Positions 48,753 to 57,334 of a stretch of 64,000 nt of DNA are shown here, in pieces. Numbering within the stretch: the stretch's first letter is position 1; every line of letters starts with the position of its first letter. A program made the translations under genes and the position numbers. This stretch comes from Actinomycetota bacterium (GTDB taxonomy: Bacteria; Actinomycetota; Thermoleophilia; Gaiellales; Gaiellaceae), in assembly GCA_004366385.1 (NCBI GenBank), contig SIRU01000051.1, positions 78,671-142,670 on the forward strand, read 5' to 3'. The notes under the pieces were generated by a model. The model was not told where the DNA came from. It did no database searches and saw only the letters and a list, made by a program, of their open reading frames with translations.

Positions 48753-48756
48753 CGGG

Positions 48757-50115
48757 GTGAGGATCGATCTCCGCATCTGGGTCGCGGTCGCGGTCGCGCC
48801 GCTCGTCCTGCTCGCCGTGCTCCTCGCGCGGCCGGAGCTCGACGCGAGCTGGGAGAACCAGCGCGCGCACTTCTGGCTCGTGCTCGGCGCGGCCGCGATC
48901 GCGACCGTGCTCGGGTGGACGGTCACGGTCGCAGCGCGCCGCCGCCGGGACGCGCGCCTCCTCCTCATCTCGCTCGCGTTCGTCGCCAGCTCGGGCTTCC
49001 TCGGGCTGCACGCGCTCGCGACGCCGACCGTGCTCCTCGGCCCGAACGCGGGCTTCGAGCTGGCGACGCCGGTCGGGCTCGTCCTCGCCGGCGCGTTCGC
49101 CGCCGCCTCGGCGGTGGAGCTGTCGGCGAGCCGCGCGAGTGCGGTCGTCCGGCGGGGGGGTGTCCTCCTCGGGGCGCTCGTCGCCGTCATGGTCGCGTGG
49201 GCAGTCGTCTCGCTGGCCGAGCTGCCACCGCTCGACGCGCCGCTCGCAAAGGAGCAGCTCGACGGCTGGCAGCTCGTACTCGCCGCGCTCGGGGTCGGGC
49301 TCTTCGGAGCGGCCGCGCTCGGCTTCGTCCGCCTCTACCGGCGCCGGCCGGCGCGCTTCGTGTTCGCCTTCACGCTCGCGTTCGCGCTGCTGGCGGAGGC
49401 GATGGTCGTGATCGCGTGGGCGCGCAACTGGCACCTGTCCTGGTGGGAGTGGCACGTGCTGATGCTCGGCGCGTTCGGCGTGATCGCGGGCGCCGCGCGC
49501 GCGGAGTGGCACGAGGAGCGCTTCAGCGCCCTCTACCTCGACGAGACGCTCGCCGGCTCGAAGGACGTGAGCATCCTCTTCGCCGACCTCCAGGGCTTCA
49601 CGAGCTTCTCCGAGCGCCACGAGCCGGACGAGGTCGCGGCGATGCTGAACGCGTACTTCGAGGCGATCGTGCCGCTGATGGAACGCGCGGGCGGCGAGGT
49701 GCACCAGATCGTCGGCGACGAGCTGATGGTGATCTTCGGGAAGGAGGGCGAGCAGGACGACCACGCGGAGCGCGCCGTACGCGCGGCCCTGCTCCTCCAG
49801 CGCACGGCCGCGCGTGTCGCCGGCGAGCACGGGGGCTGGCCGCGGTTCCGCGCCGGCGTGAACAGCGGCGAGGTGCACGCGGGCCTCGTCGGCGGAGCGC
49901 GCGGCCACCGCAAGCACGGGATCGTCGGCGACGTCGTCAACCTCGCCGCGCGCCTCCAGTCCGAGGCCCCGGTGGGAGGCGTGCTCATCGGCGAGGAGAC
50001 CTTCCGTCGCCTCGGCACGCGGGCCGTCGTCGAACCGCTGCCACCACGCCGCGTGAAGGGGAAGGACGCGCCGGTGACGGCCTACGTCCTCCACCGCCTC
50101 GACCGCAGCGGCTGA
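48757..50115 (+). CDS. Membrane-anchored class III adenylate/guanylate cyclase
   Basis: This 452-residue protein has an N-terminal membrane part with about six helices and a C-terminal class III cyclase domain. Metal-binding aspartates are D277 (FADLQGFTSFSE) and D321 (GDELMVIFG). Transition-state residues N395 and R399 are in VVNLAARL. The purine-selecting position that is usually Lys in adenylate cyclases is Gln317 (VHQIVGD), while the second is Asp392. This non-canonical pair leaves ATP or GTP preference open. The start is GTG 48757. It may be monomer-silent and act as a homodimer. The cNMP-binding protein at 8556-8963 is a possible receptor. Confidence 0.88.
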   Translation: MRIDLRIWVAVAVAPLVLLAVLLARPELDASWENQRAHFWLVLGAAAIATVLGWTVTVAARRRRDARLLLISLAFVASSGFLGLHALATPTVLLGPNAGFELATPVGLVLAGAFAAASAVELSASRASAVVRRGGVLLGALVAVMVAWAVVSLAELPPLDAPLAKEQLDGWQLVLAALGVGLFGAAALGFVRLYRRRPARFVFAFTLAFALLAEAMVVIAWARNWHLSWWEWHVLMLGAFGVIAGAARAEWHEERFSALYLDETLAGSKDVSILFADLQGFTSFSERHEPDEVAAMLNAYFEAIVPLMERAGGEVHQIVGDELMVIFGKEGEQDDHAERAVRAALLLQRTAARVAGEHGGWPRFRAGVNSGEVHAGLVGGARGHRKHGIVGDVVNLAARLQSEAPVGGVLIGEETFRRLGTRAVVEPLPPRRVKGKDAPVTAYVLHRLDRSG

Positions 50116-50187
50116 GTGGGAGCGCGAGACACTGCACCGACAACGGGGCGCCGCGGCTCCCGTGGGGCTCCTCCGTAGACTGCGCGC

Positions 50188-51204
50188 GTGACCGACACGG
50201 GCGCCATGGGCTCCGGCGGCAGACTCGGCCGCCTCGTCCGCGGGCCGCTCGACATCGCGAACGGGATCGTCGCCGCGCTCCCGCGCGCCGTCGAGGACCT
50301 CTTCCGCGACCGTTGCACGCAGTACGCAGCCTCGATCGCGTACCGCGTCCTCTTCTCGCTCTTCCCGCTCACGATCGTGCTCGTGTCCATCTTCGGGCTC
50401 GTGCTCCAGGACGACGAGCTGCGCGAGCGCGTGATCGACGAGCTCATCGACATCCTTCCCGTCTCCGAGGAGGGGCAGCAGGACGTCGAGCGCTCCATCG
50501 AGGGCATCGCGAGCCCGCTCTCGGCGATCGGGCTCGTCTCGCTGATCGCGCTGCTCTGGGGCGCGTCCGGGATGATGGCGTCGATCCGGATCGGCCTGGA
50601 GGCGGCGCTCAAGGTCGACCGCGGCCGGCCGGCGGCGCACGCGAAGCTCGTCGACTTCGTGCTCGTCGGCGTCGTCGGGATGCTCGTGCTCCTCGTCGTC
50701 GGCGGATCCATCGTCGGCGCCTTCCTGAGCCGGCTGCTCGAGGACTTCACGTCGTGGCTCGGCTTCGACGCTCCACCCCTCGTTCTGCTGCGGGACGGCG
50801 TCCAGCTCCTCGTGATCGCCGTGACCGCCCTCCTCCTCTACCGCTACGTACCGGCGGGGACGCTCCGGCGCCCGGCTGCGCTCGCCGGCGCGATCGTCAC
50901 CTCGGTGGGGATCTGGGGCGCGGCGAAGGTGCTCGCGATCCTGTTCGCGGACTTCTCGCGCTACAACGTCATCTACGGCTCGCTCGCGGGCGTGATGACG
51001 TTCCTCTTCTTCGTCTACGTCGTCGCGCTGATCCTGCTCTTCGGCGCCGAGTTCGCGTACGCGTGGTCACAGCCGCCCGGCCCGCCGGGGCCGCCGGCAC
51101 GGGCGCGGGCCCTCGGCTTCCTGCGTGGCCTCTTCGTCCACGTGGAGGAGGAGAAGGACGACAGAGAGCGCGAGCTCAGCGAAGCGCCGGCTCGTCGACC
51201 GTGA
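50188..51204 (+). CDS. YihY/BrkB-family inner membrane protein
   Basis: This 338-residue protein has the YihY/UPF0761 layout: six predicted membrane helices and the family segment QYAASIAYRVLFSLFPLTIVLVSIFGL near the N-terminus. Later come GLVSLIALLWGASGMMASIRIGLE, YVPAGTLRRPAALAGAIVTSVGIWGAAK and YGSLAGVMTFLFFVYVVALILLFGAEFAYAW. The family is sometimes annotated as ribonuclease BN, which is not supported. The function is unknown. The start is GTG 50188. Its 3' end overlaps the convergent LD-carboxypeptidase gene by 29 nt. Confidence 0.9.
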   Translation: MTDTGAMGSGGRLGRLVRGPLDIANGIVAALPRAVEDLFRDRCTQYAASIAYRVLFSLFPLTIVLVSIFGLVLQDDELRERVIDELIDILPVSEEGQQDVERSIEGIASPLSAIGLVSLIALLWGASGMMASIRIGLEAALKVDRGRPAAHAKLVDFVLVGVVGMLVLLVVGGSIVGAFLSRLLEDFTSWLGFDAPPLVLLRDGVQLLVIAVTALLLYRYVPAGTLRRPAALAGAIVTSVGIWGAAKVLAILFADFSRYNVIYGSLAGVMTFLFFVYVVALILLFGAEFAYAWSQPPGPPGPPARARALGFLRGLFVHVEEEKDDRERELSEAPARRP

Positions 51205-52138
51205 GCGTCCGCTCGTCGGCGTCGAGCGTGCAGCGGACGCCGAGCGGGAGTGCCGCGAGGTGCTTCCCGTGCCCGAGCGGAAGCCCGTAGAGAACCGGGA
51301 CGCCGAGCGGCTCCAACCGCTCCTCGAGCACGTCCTCGATCGAGCGCGAGCGCGCCCAGTCGGACACGGGCCGCAGGTCGCCCCAGTCGCACTTGTGCAT
51401 CTCCCCCACGACGACGCCCACGACGCCGTCGAGCTTCCCCGCGTGCGCCAGCTGGACGAGCTGCCCGTCGACGTAGTACGGCGGGCAGTGCGTGTCCTCG
51501 AAGAACAGGATCGAGCCCTCGAGCTCGATCTCCCACGGCGTCCCCAGCGTCTGCATGAGGAGCCAGAGGCAGCCGCCGACGAGCGGCGCCGTCACCTTCC
51601 CGCCGCGGATCGAGCGCACCCACGGATCGTCGGGACTGCGCGGCACCTCGCCGGCGCCTCCCCCGCGGAGCACCTCCAGCAGGCGCTCCTTCGTGAACTC
51701 CGTCGTCTCTGCGCTCCCGACGCCGACGAGGCCGTTCCCGTACACGGTCGCGAGCCCCGCCCGCTGGCGCAGCACGACGTGGAGGGCGGTGAGGTCCGAG
51801 TAGCCGACCAGCGCCTTCGGATGCCCGGCGACGAGGTCGAGGTCGAGATGCGGGATCAGCTGCGCGGAGCCGAACCCGCCCTGGAGCGCCTGCACGACGT
51901 CGACCTCGGGATCGGCGAAGAGCGCGTTCAGGTCCTCGGCGCGCGCGCGGGCGTCTCCCGCGACGTAGTCGTCGCGCTCCCAGATCCCCGCGGCGAGCTT
52001 GACGCGGTAGCCCCGCGCCTCCCACCACTCGACGCCGCGGAGGACCTCCGACCGGCTGTCGTACGGGCTCGCGGCCGCGGCCACGCCGATCGTGCCCCCG
52101 TCGGGGAGGAGCGGCCCGAAGCGGGTCGCAGCGCTCAG
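51176..52138 (-). CDS. ldcA: LD-carboxypeptidase (peptidase S66, LdcA/MccF family)
   Basis: These serine peptidases remove D-Ala from peptidoglycan tetrapeptides or inactivate microcin C-like compounds. The 320-residue protein has LLPDGGTIGVAAAASPYDSRSEVL at the N-terminus. The nucleophile is in ALVGYSDLTALHVVL (GYSD), and the late catalytic histidine is in YGLPLGHGKHLAALPLG. The nearest plausible starts are CTG codons. One at 52136-52138 overlaps the stop of the subtilase gene (CTGA). The first GTG falls in the middle of the conserved first strand, so it cannot be the start. The gene is the last of a secreted-protease operon. Confidence 0.88.
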   Translation of the reverse strand: MSAATRFGPLLPDGGTIGVAAAASPYDSRSEVLRGVEWWEARGYRVKLAAGIWERDDYVAGDARARAEDLNALFADPEVDVVQALQGGFGSAQLIPHLDLDLVAGHPKALVGYSDLTALHVVLRQRAGLATVYGNGLVGVGSAETTEFTKERLLEVLRGGGAGEVPRSPDDPWVRSIRGGKVTAPLVGGCLWLLMQTLGTPWEIELEGSILFFEDTHCPPYYVDGQLVQLAHAGKLDGVVGVVVGEMHKCDWGDLRPVSDWARSRSIEDVLEERLEPLGVPVLYGLPLGHGKHLAALPLGVRCTLDADERTLTVDEPALR

Positions 52139-55100
52139 CGGCAGATGCGGACCGTGCGCTTGACCTCGGCCTCGCGTCCGCGCGTGTCGGAGACGACGGC
52201 CGTCAACGTGCGCTTCCCCCGCTTCTGACCCGCGGTCTTCCAGTTGAGGGTGTAGACGCCGGCGACGTTCTTCCGCACGCGGCCGATCTGGCGCTTGCCG
52301 TTGAAGAACCCGACCGAGGAGACGACCGCGTTCGACCCCGCGACGACCTGGAGCCTCACGCGCGGCTTCGTGGCGCACGCGTTCGCGCTCGGGAGGATCC
52401 AGGCGATCGTGGGGCGCCTGACGGCTTCGAGCCGGATGCCGTGGAAGCGCGTGTTCGGCATCGGGTTGATGCCCTCGGTGTGGATGTTCTTCGTCTCCTG
52501 GAAGTCCGAGGCGATGATCTGCATGAACTCGGGGCCGGCGTCGATGGGGCGGGCCTGGCGCGGGATCGCGAAAACGGCGATGCCGGTGACGGGATCGAAC
52601 GAGTTCGCGGACACGTCGAGCTGGTTGAAGCCCGTCCCGAAGCGGAGCAGGAGCGAGTGCGGGTCGACTCCGGACAGCGCGTCCGTGATCCTCGCGACGA
52701 TCGTCGGCCGGCCGGTCCAGACGCGGCGGTTGAGCAGGACGACGTTCGGCGGCCGCACGTCGTTGACCCAGGAGCGCAGCGTGTACGGGCCGGCGAGCGA
52801 GCGCCCGGTGAAGGGGTCGCGCCCGGAGTCGACGGCGACGTAGTAGCGGCCGGGAGGCAGGAACACCCCGCCTGCGGCACCGACGTTGAAGAGGAAGTCC
52901 GGCATGAGCCCGTTCGAGTTCACGGGGATGCCCGCGTAGCCGGCGACGTCGTTCTCGTCGAGCGAGCTCAGGAACCAGGGGTGGATCGGCGCCATCGAGT
53001 TGAAGAGCGCGATCGTCGGCGCGTTCACCTTGGTCGCCGGCTTCTCGATGACGACGCCGGCGTTCACGGCCTGCGCCGGAATGTCGAGCGAGTACACCTT
53101 CTCGCGCCCGTCCTCGTTCACCGACGGGTCGACGCCGAAGAGACCGAGGATGGCGAACGGCGACGTCGGCCAGCGGTAGACGGTCGCGTAGTTCTGGCCG
53201 GTCGCGGTCGTGCCCGTCTGCGTCCGCCGGAGGGGGACGACCTGCGCGTTGCCGAGTTGCGGGCGCGTCACCGAGAACGCGTACGGGATCCGGCGCACGT
53301 CGCCGCCGCGGCGGAGCACCACGAAGCCGAAGTTGTCGCCCTGCGGCGCGCCGGCGGCCGCGTTCGCCGTCATCTGCACGACCACGGTCCCGCCCGCGCC
53401 GAGAACGAACGGCGCCGCGCTGACGGTCGCGCCGGGCGAGGCGACCTGCGGGTGCACCTCCGCCGCCCACGAGCCGCTGCCTCCGCCCGCGTCGCTGACG
53501 GTCACCGCGATCGCGCGGCTCGCCGCGCCCGCGTTCACGTCGAGGTAGCCGAAGGAGAGCGACTGCGGGTCGGTGAAGATCAGCGGGACGTCCGCGGAGC
53601 CGGTGCGCACGAGCCCCGCCCCCTGGACGAGCACCGAGGCCTCCTGCGTGAGCCCGGAGTCGGCGAAGGTCGGGCCGGCGGTGGACATGAGGGCCGACTT
53701 CAGCTGCTTCGGCGTCCACGTGGGGTGGCGCTGGAGGAGCAGCGCCGCCGCGCCCGCGACGTGAGGCGCGGAGAAGCTCGTGCCCGCCGAGATCGAGAAC
53801 GGGTCGCCCGCGTGCTCGGGCAGCGTCGAGGAGATGATGTTCGCGCCCGGCGCGCTCACGTCCGGCTTCAGCGCGTGACCGAACGGCGTCAGGCCGCCGG
53901 CGGAGAAGCTCGTCGGGACGCCGGCCCAGGTCGTGTCGATCTCGAGCAGGTCGCGCGTGAACCGCACCTGCACCGAGCCGCCGTTCCCCGCCATCGCCGC
54001 GCGCAGCCGCACGCCGTCGATGTCGGAGATCGCGCCGCCGTTGCCGGAGAAGAGCGGGAAGCCCGGGTCGCCCGGACGGCTCTCGGAGATGATCATCCCG
54101 GTCGCGCCGGCGCTCCGCGCGCGCGAGAGCTTCGCGTCGAACGGGCAGCCGCCGCGCGTCACGAGCGCGATGGCGCCGTTCAGGGAGCCGCCCGGCAGCG
54201 CGGCCCCGTCGCCGCAGAGGAGCCTGCTCACGCCCGGGAAGAAGCCGACGTCGACGAGGCGCTGGTCGGTCGAGAGCCACGAGGGCGGGAAGTTGTTCGT
54301 CGGCACGACCGGGATCCGACCGAACGACACGGCCGGCGCGACCACGGCCAGCGACGCGTCGAAGACGTGCGAGTTCGCCGTCGCCCCGACGCTGAGCGCG
54401 TCCGGCGCGGTCGCCGGCGAGCCGGCCGTGCCGAGCCCGAAGAAGTCGCGGTCGTTCCCGGCGGAGATCACTGGCAGCACGCCGGCGCGGACGACGTTCG
54501 CGACCGTCTCCATCATCGCGTCCGTCCGCGGGTCGGCCTGCGGGCCGCCGCCCGAGAAGTTGATGACGTCCATCCCGTCCGCGACCGCGGCCTCGAACGC
54601 GGCGACGATCTCGGGCGTCGTGCCCGAGCAGCACCCGCCGAGCGGGAGCGGGACGTTGAAGACGCGGTAGTTCCCGATGTGCGCGCGCGGCGCCACGCCG
54701 CTGAGCCCTGCCACGGCCGGATGGCAGCCGCCCTGCGCCTCGATGCAGAAGCCGCGCACCCCGGCGGGAGCATTCGTGCCCTCGACGCCGGCGATCACGC
54801 CCGCGACGAACGTCCCGTGGAACGAGAGGTCGCGGTCGAGCGGCGCGCTGTTCGCGCCGGGGCCCGCGAAGCCGCGCGCGACGATGACCTTCGGGGTCGT
54901 CCCGCCGCCCGGCCCTTTCGGGAAGCCCGGCGGGAAGGAGAGCCCGGCCGGAGACAGGAACGCGTGCTCGTGGTCGACGCCGTCGTCGACGACGGCGACC
55001 TTGATGCCCTCGCCCTTCACCCCGGCGAGCGCGGAGAACTGCGGGCCGCCGATCACGGCCGGGCCCTTGTTCATGTGGCGCACGTACGTGTGGCTCGGGT

Positions 55101-55557
55101 ACACGTGCTTCGTGTAGCCCGCCTCGAGCAGCTTCGGCAGCTTCGCGTACGGGAGGTTGACGGCGAAGCCGTTCAGCAGCACCTTGTAGCGGCGCGAGAC
55201 CTTCGCCTCCGGGATCTGCGTCCGGAGCCGCTGGATCGCCCGCTGCTGCGCCGCCTCGAGCCCGGCGAGGTACGAGCGCGAGAACGAGCTCTCGAGGTTC
55301 AGCTTCTGCCGCGTGCCGACGGTCGCGAACGCGTTGCGGGGGGCGGCGGCCGCGAGCGGCGGGTCGGCGAGCGTGACGATGACGCGCGTGCGCGGGCTCT
55401 TCGGGGTCGTCACGACCCGCGCTGGGCTCTCGACCTTGCTGACGCGCGGGAAGCTGTAGTCGCGGAACCGCTCGACGACCGGGCTCTGGGCGCCCGACGC
55501 GGTACCGGTGGTGACGGCGACGGAGACGAGGCAGACGAGAAGTGCGAGCCGTCGCAC
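52135..55557 (-). CDS. Large secreted subtilisin-like serine protease (S8) with PA domain
   Basis: This 1140-residue protein has a signal peptide (RRLALLVCLVSVAVTTGTASG) and an inhibitor-I9-like prodomain (about 55-165). The S8 catalytic domain has Asp191 (VAVVDDGVD), His247 (SFHGTFVAG), oxyanion Asn368 (SAGN) and Ser594 (GTSFSAPHVAG). A protease-associated insert (LVTRGGCPFDAKLSRARSAGATGMII) lies between them. The C-terminal half holds several beta domains for substrate or wall binding and ends in a basic, repeat-like tail. The start is GTG 55555-55557, 9 nt after the stop of the secreted partner. It overlaps the ldcA gene (CTGA). Confidence 0.92.
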   Translation of the reverse strand: MRRLALLVCLVSVAVTTGTASGAQSPVVERFRDYSFPRVSKVESPARVVTTPKSPRTRVIVTLADPPLAAAAPRNAFATVGTRQKLNLESSFSRSYLAGLEAAQQRAIQRLRTQIPEAKVSRRYKVLLNGFAVNLPYAKLPKLLEAGYTKHVYPSHTYVRHMNKGPAVIGGPQFSALAGVKGEGIKVAVVDDGVDHEHAFLSPAGLSFPPGFPKGPGGGTTPKVIVARGFAGPGANSAPLDRDLSFHGTFVAGVIAGVEGTNAPAGVRGFCIEAQGGCHPAVAGLSGVAPRAHIGNYRVFNVPLPLGGCCSGTTPEIVAAFEAAVADGMDVINFSGGGPQADPRTDAMMETVANVVRAGVLPVISAGNDRDFFGLGTAGSPATAPDALSVGATANSHVFDASLAVVAPAVSFGRIPVVPTNNFPPSWLSTDQRLVDVGFFPGVSRLLCGDGAALPGGSLNGAIALVTRGGCPFDAKLSRARSAGATGMIISESRPGDPGFPLFSGNGGAISDIDGVRLRAAMAGNGGSVQVRFTRDLLEIDTTWAGVPTSFSAGGLTPFGHALKPDVSAPGANIISSTLPEHAGDPFSISAGTSFSAPHVAGAAALLLQRHPTWTPKQLKSALMSTAGPTFADSGLTQEASVLVQGAGLVRTGSADVPLIFTDPQSLSFGYLDVNAGAASRAIAVTVSDAGGGSGSWAAEVHPQVASPGATVSAAPFVLGAGGTVVVQMTANAAAGAPQGDNFGFVVLRRGGDVRRIPYAFSVTRPQLGNAQVVPLRRTQTGTTATGQNYATVYRWPTSPFAILGLFGVDPSVNEDGREKVYSLDIPAQAVNAGVVIEKPATKVNAPTIALFNSMAPIHPWFLSSLDENDVAGYAGIPVNSNGLMPDFLFNVGAAGGVFLPPGRYYVAVDSGRDPFTGRSLAGPYTLRSWVNDVRPPNVVLLNRRVWTGRPTIVARITDALSGVDPHSLLLRFGTGFNQLDVSANSFDPVTGIAVFAIPRQARPIDAGPEFMQIIASDFQETKNIHTEGINPMPNTRFHGIRLEAVRRPTIAWILPSANACATKPRVRLQVVAGSNAVVSSVGFFNGKRQIGRVRKNVAGVYTLNWKTAGQKRGKRTLTAVVSDTRGREAEVKRTVRICR

Positions 55558-55566
55558 GCCGTCGGG

Positions 55567-56499
55567 CTACCGGATCCTCGCGGAGAAGCTCCTCGTCGCC
55601 CTGAGGCCCTCGAACACGACGGCCGCAGAGCCGCGGAAGGGCTTGCCCTTCGCCTTCTTCGGGATCAGCCAGGTGCACGTCACCGCGCCGTTCACGACGC
55701 GCGCCACCTGCGCCTTCAGCGCCTGCGTGCCCGCCCGACCGACGCACGTCACGCGGCCGCTGCGGAGCACGGCGCCCGTGTCCGACCTCGCCACGGTCGC
55801 GGTCATCGTGAACCGCTTCCCCGCCGTCGGCGCCTTCGGCGTCGTCGCGACCTTGCGGACGAGGAGCGTCGGCTTGGCGAGGATCACGGTGTACGGGAAG
55901 AAGCCGGCGCCGCCGCCCGGAGCGGCGTCGCCGAGCGCGTTCGTGAAGTCGAGGTCACCGGTGACGGGGTCGACGACGATCCCTCCGATCACCTCGATGT
56001 AGAAGCGGAACCGCTTCGTGTTCCCGAGCTCGGCGGCGGAGATCGACACCGTGAAGCCGCCGCTGTACGTGTAGCGGAGGCTCACGGCCGGCGGATCGCC
56101 GAAGCGCCGCGTGAAGTTCGAGCCGTCCCACTTGTAGAGGTTGACTTCGCCGCGCGCGAGCTCGATGACGTAGTCGACGCCCGGGATGTCGGGCGAGCCC
56201 GTGGCCACGTTGAAGTCCGTGTCCACGAAGAGGTCGAGGAGCATGTCCTGCCCGAGCTGCGGCCGGTTCGGGACGTTGATCCGGAACGTGATCATCCCGG
56301 CGTCGGTGTTCGACACCACGATTCTCGTGATGTCGGGCGCGCCGGGCGTCTCCCCGGTCGAGTCCTCGTAGGTTTGGCTGTTCTTCGCCGGTGCGGCCGG
56401 GGCGGCGGCACCCTGCGGAAGCGCACCGGCGGCAGTCGGAAGAGCGACCACCCCCGCGGCGACCATTCCCACCAGCCCGATGCGACTCGGCACGCGCAC
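55567..56499 (-). CDS. Secreted protein with a beta-sandwich (DOMON/CBM9-like) domain
   Basis: This 310-residue protein starts at GTG 56497-56499 with a signal peptide (RVPSRIGLVGMVAAGVVALPTAAGA). Residues about 40-205 form a beta-sandwich-like region: YEDSTGETPGAPDITRIVVS, MITFRINVPNRP, MLLDLFVDTDFNVATG and VDYVIELARG. That order resembles CBM9/DOMON-like sugar- or ligand-binding domains, and this is inference. The C-terminal 100 residues (LVRKVATTPKAPTAGKRFTM onward) look like an Ig-like wall or adhesion repeat. It is the first gene of the set with the subtilase and ldcA, 9 nt apart, so it may guide or protect the protease. Confidence 0.75.
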   Translation of the reverse strand: MRVPSRIGLVGMVAAGVVALPTAAGALPQGAAAPAAPAKNSQTYEDSTGETPGAPDITRIVVSNTDAGMITFRINVPNRPQLGQDMLLDLFVDTDFNVATGSPDIPGVDYVIELARGEVNLYKWDGSNFTRRFGDPPAVSLRYTYSGGFTVSISAAELGNTKRFRFYIEVIGGIVVDPVTGDLDFTNALGDAAPGGGAGFFPYTVILAKPTLLVRKVATTPKAPTAGKRFTMTATVARSDTGAVLRSGRVTCVGRAGTQALKAQVARVVNGAVTCTWLIPKKAKGKPFRGSAAVVFEGLRATRSFSARIR

Positions 56500-56555
56500 G
56501 ACCCGACATCAGGCTACTTACGCCTGCGGGAAGTCGCAAATGAACTTTCGGCGCC

Positions 56556-57251
56556 TCAGTACCTCGGGCCGCTGCGCTGGCCCCGGATGCCGATAGCCAC
56601 GCCGAGGGCGAGCCCGCCCCCGAGCGCGATCAGCGCGACGATCAGCGTGGGGTAGACGACGGCGAGCTGCTGGAGAAGGAGCCCGACGCCCGCCCCGAGC
56701 AGGAGGCCGAAGAACGCACCGACGAACGGGGCGGCGCCGGAGGCGCGGCGGCGGAAGAGAAGGCTGAGCAGGCCGATCGTGCCGACGGTCGCGGCCGCGA
56801 GAGCGGCGATGCCGGCAGGTGTGCGGAGCGGGCTCCCCTCCACCTCGACGAGGGCGGCCCCCGCGCACGTGAAGCCCTGGCCCTCGCTCCGGCCGACGAC
56901 CTTGTACAGGCCGACGCCGTACTTCGAGTAGTCGGCGACGTTCACGACGCGCGCCCAGGACGTGCCCTCGGTGGGGGCGTCGTGCACGGTCCAGGCGACT
57001 CCGCCGAACTCCAGCTCGACCTTCAGGCGGGTGATCGGCCGGGCGGACGACATGCTCACGGGGACGCGCGCGTCCTCCGCGACGACGATCGGCTCGCCCC
57101 GGGCTCCGGTGTCGAGGGCGGCCACGTTCCGGCCGGCGATCGTCGCCTGGCACGGGCCCTCGATCTCGGCCGGCGCGGCCGGGACGAGGGTGAGCGCGGC
57201 GAGGACGGCGATCGCGACGACGGCAACCCAGCTCGTGATCCGGCCTCGCAT
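56556..57251 (-). CDS. Predicted exported/membrane protein, unknown function
   Basis: This 231-residue protein has a signal peptide (SWVAVVAIAVLAALTLVPAAPA). An extracellular domain follows with two cysteines (GPCQATIAGRNVAA and GFTCAGAALVEVEG) that could form a disulfide. Three C-terminal membrane helices (TPAGIAALAAATVGTIGLLSLLF, PFVGAFFGLLLGAGVGLLLQQL and YPTLIVALIALGGGLALGVAIGI) end in a basic tail. The start is ATG 57249-57251. No family is recognised. The 56 nt between this gene and the next gene downstream (56500-56555) hold nothing notable. Confidence 0.72.
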   Translation of the reverse strand: MRGRITSWVAVVAIAVLAALTLVPAAPAEIEGPCQATIAGRNVAALDTGARGEPIVVAEDARVPVSMSSARPITRLKVELEFGGVAWTVHDAPTEGTSWARVVNVADYSKYGVGLYKVVGRSEGQGFTCAGAALVEVEGSPLRTPAGIAALAAATVGTIGLLSLLFRRRASGAAPFVGAFFGLLLGAGVGLLLQQLAVVYPTLIVALIALGGGLALGVAIGIRGQRSGPRY

Positions 57252-57313
57252 CGCGCCTCCTCGGAGAATCGACGGGCGAGTGTACTCCGGGCGTCGGCCG
57301 GTGCCTCGTCGTC

Positions 57314-57334
57314 GGGGCGAGGCTGGCCTCGCCC
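57314..57334. repeat. GGGGCGAGGC palindrome (family A) abutting the alcohol dehydrogenase stop
   Basis: The inverted repeat GGGCGAGGC / GCCTCGCCC with a TG centre runs directly into the TAG stop (57334-57336, minus strand) of the alcohol dehydrogenase gene. It lies 62 nt from the start of the membrane-protein gene. The sequence and placement match the copies at 8532 and 10669. Confidence 0.65.

Noticed and set aside
50188..51204. Annotation of the YihY protein as ribonuclease BN
   Set aside because: It is a multi-helix membrane protein without any RNase motif; that old name is not supported.
52441..56655. Open frame of 1400 codons antisense to the subtilase gene
   Set aside because: It is a composition artefact of high GC and has no motif.
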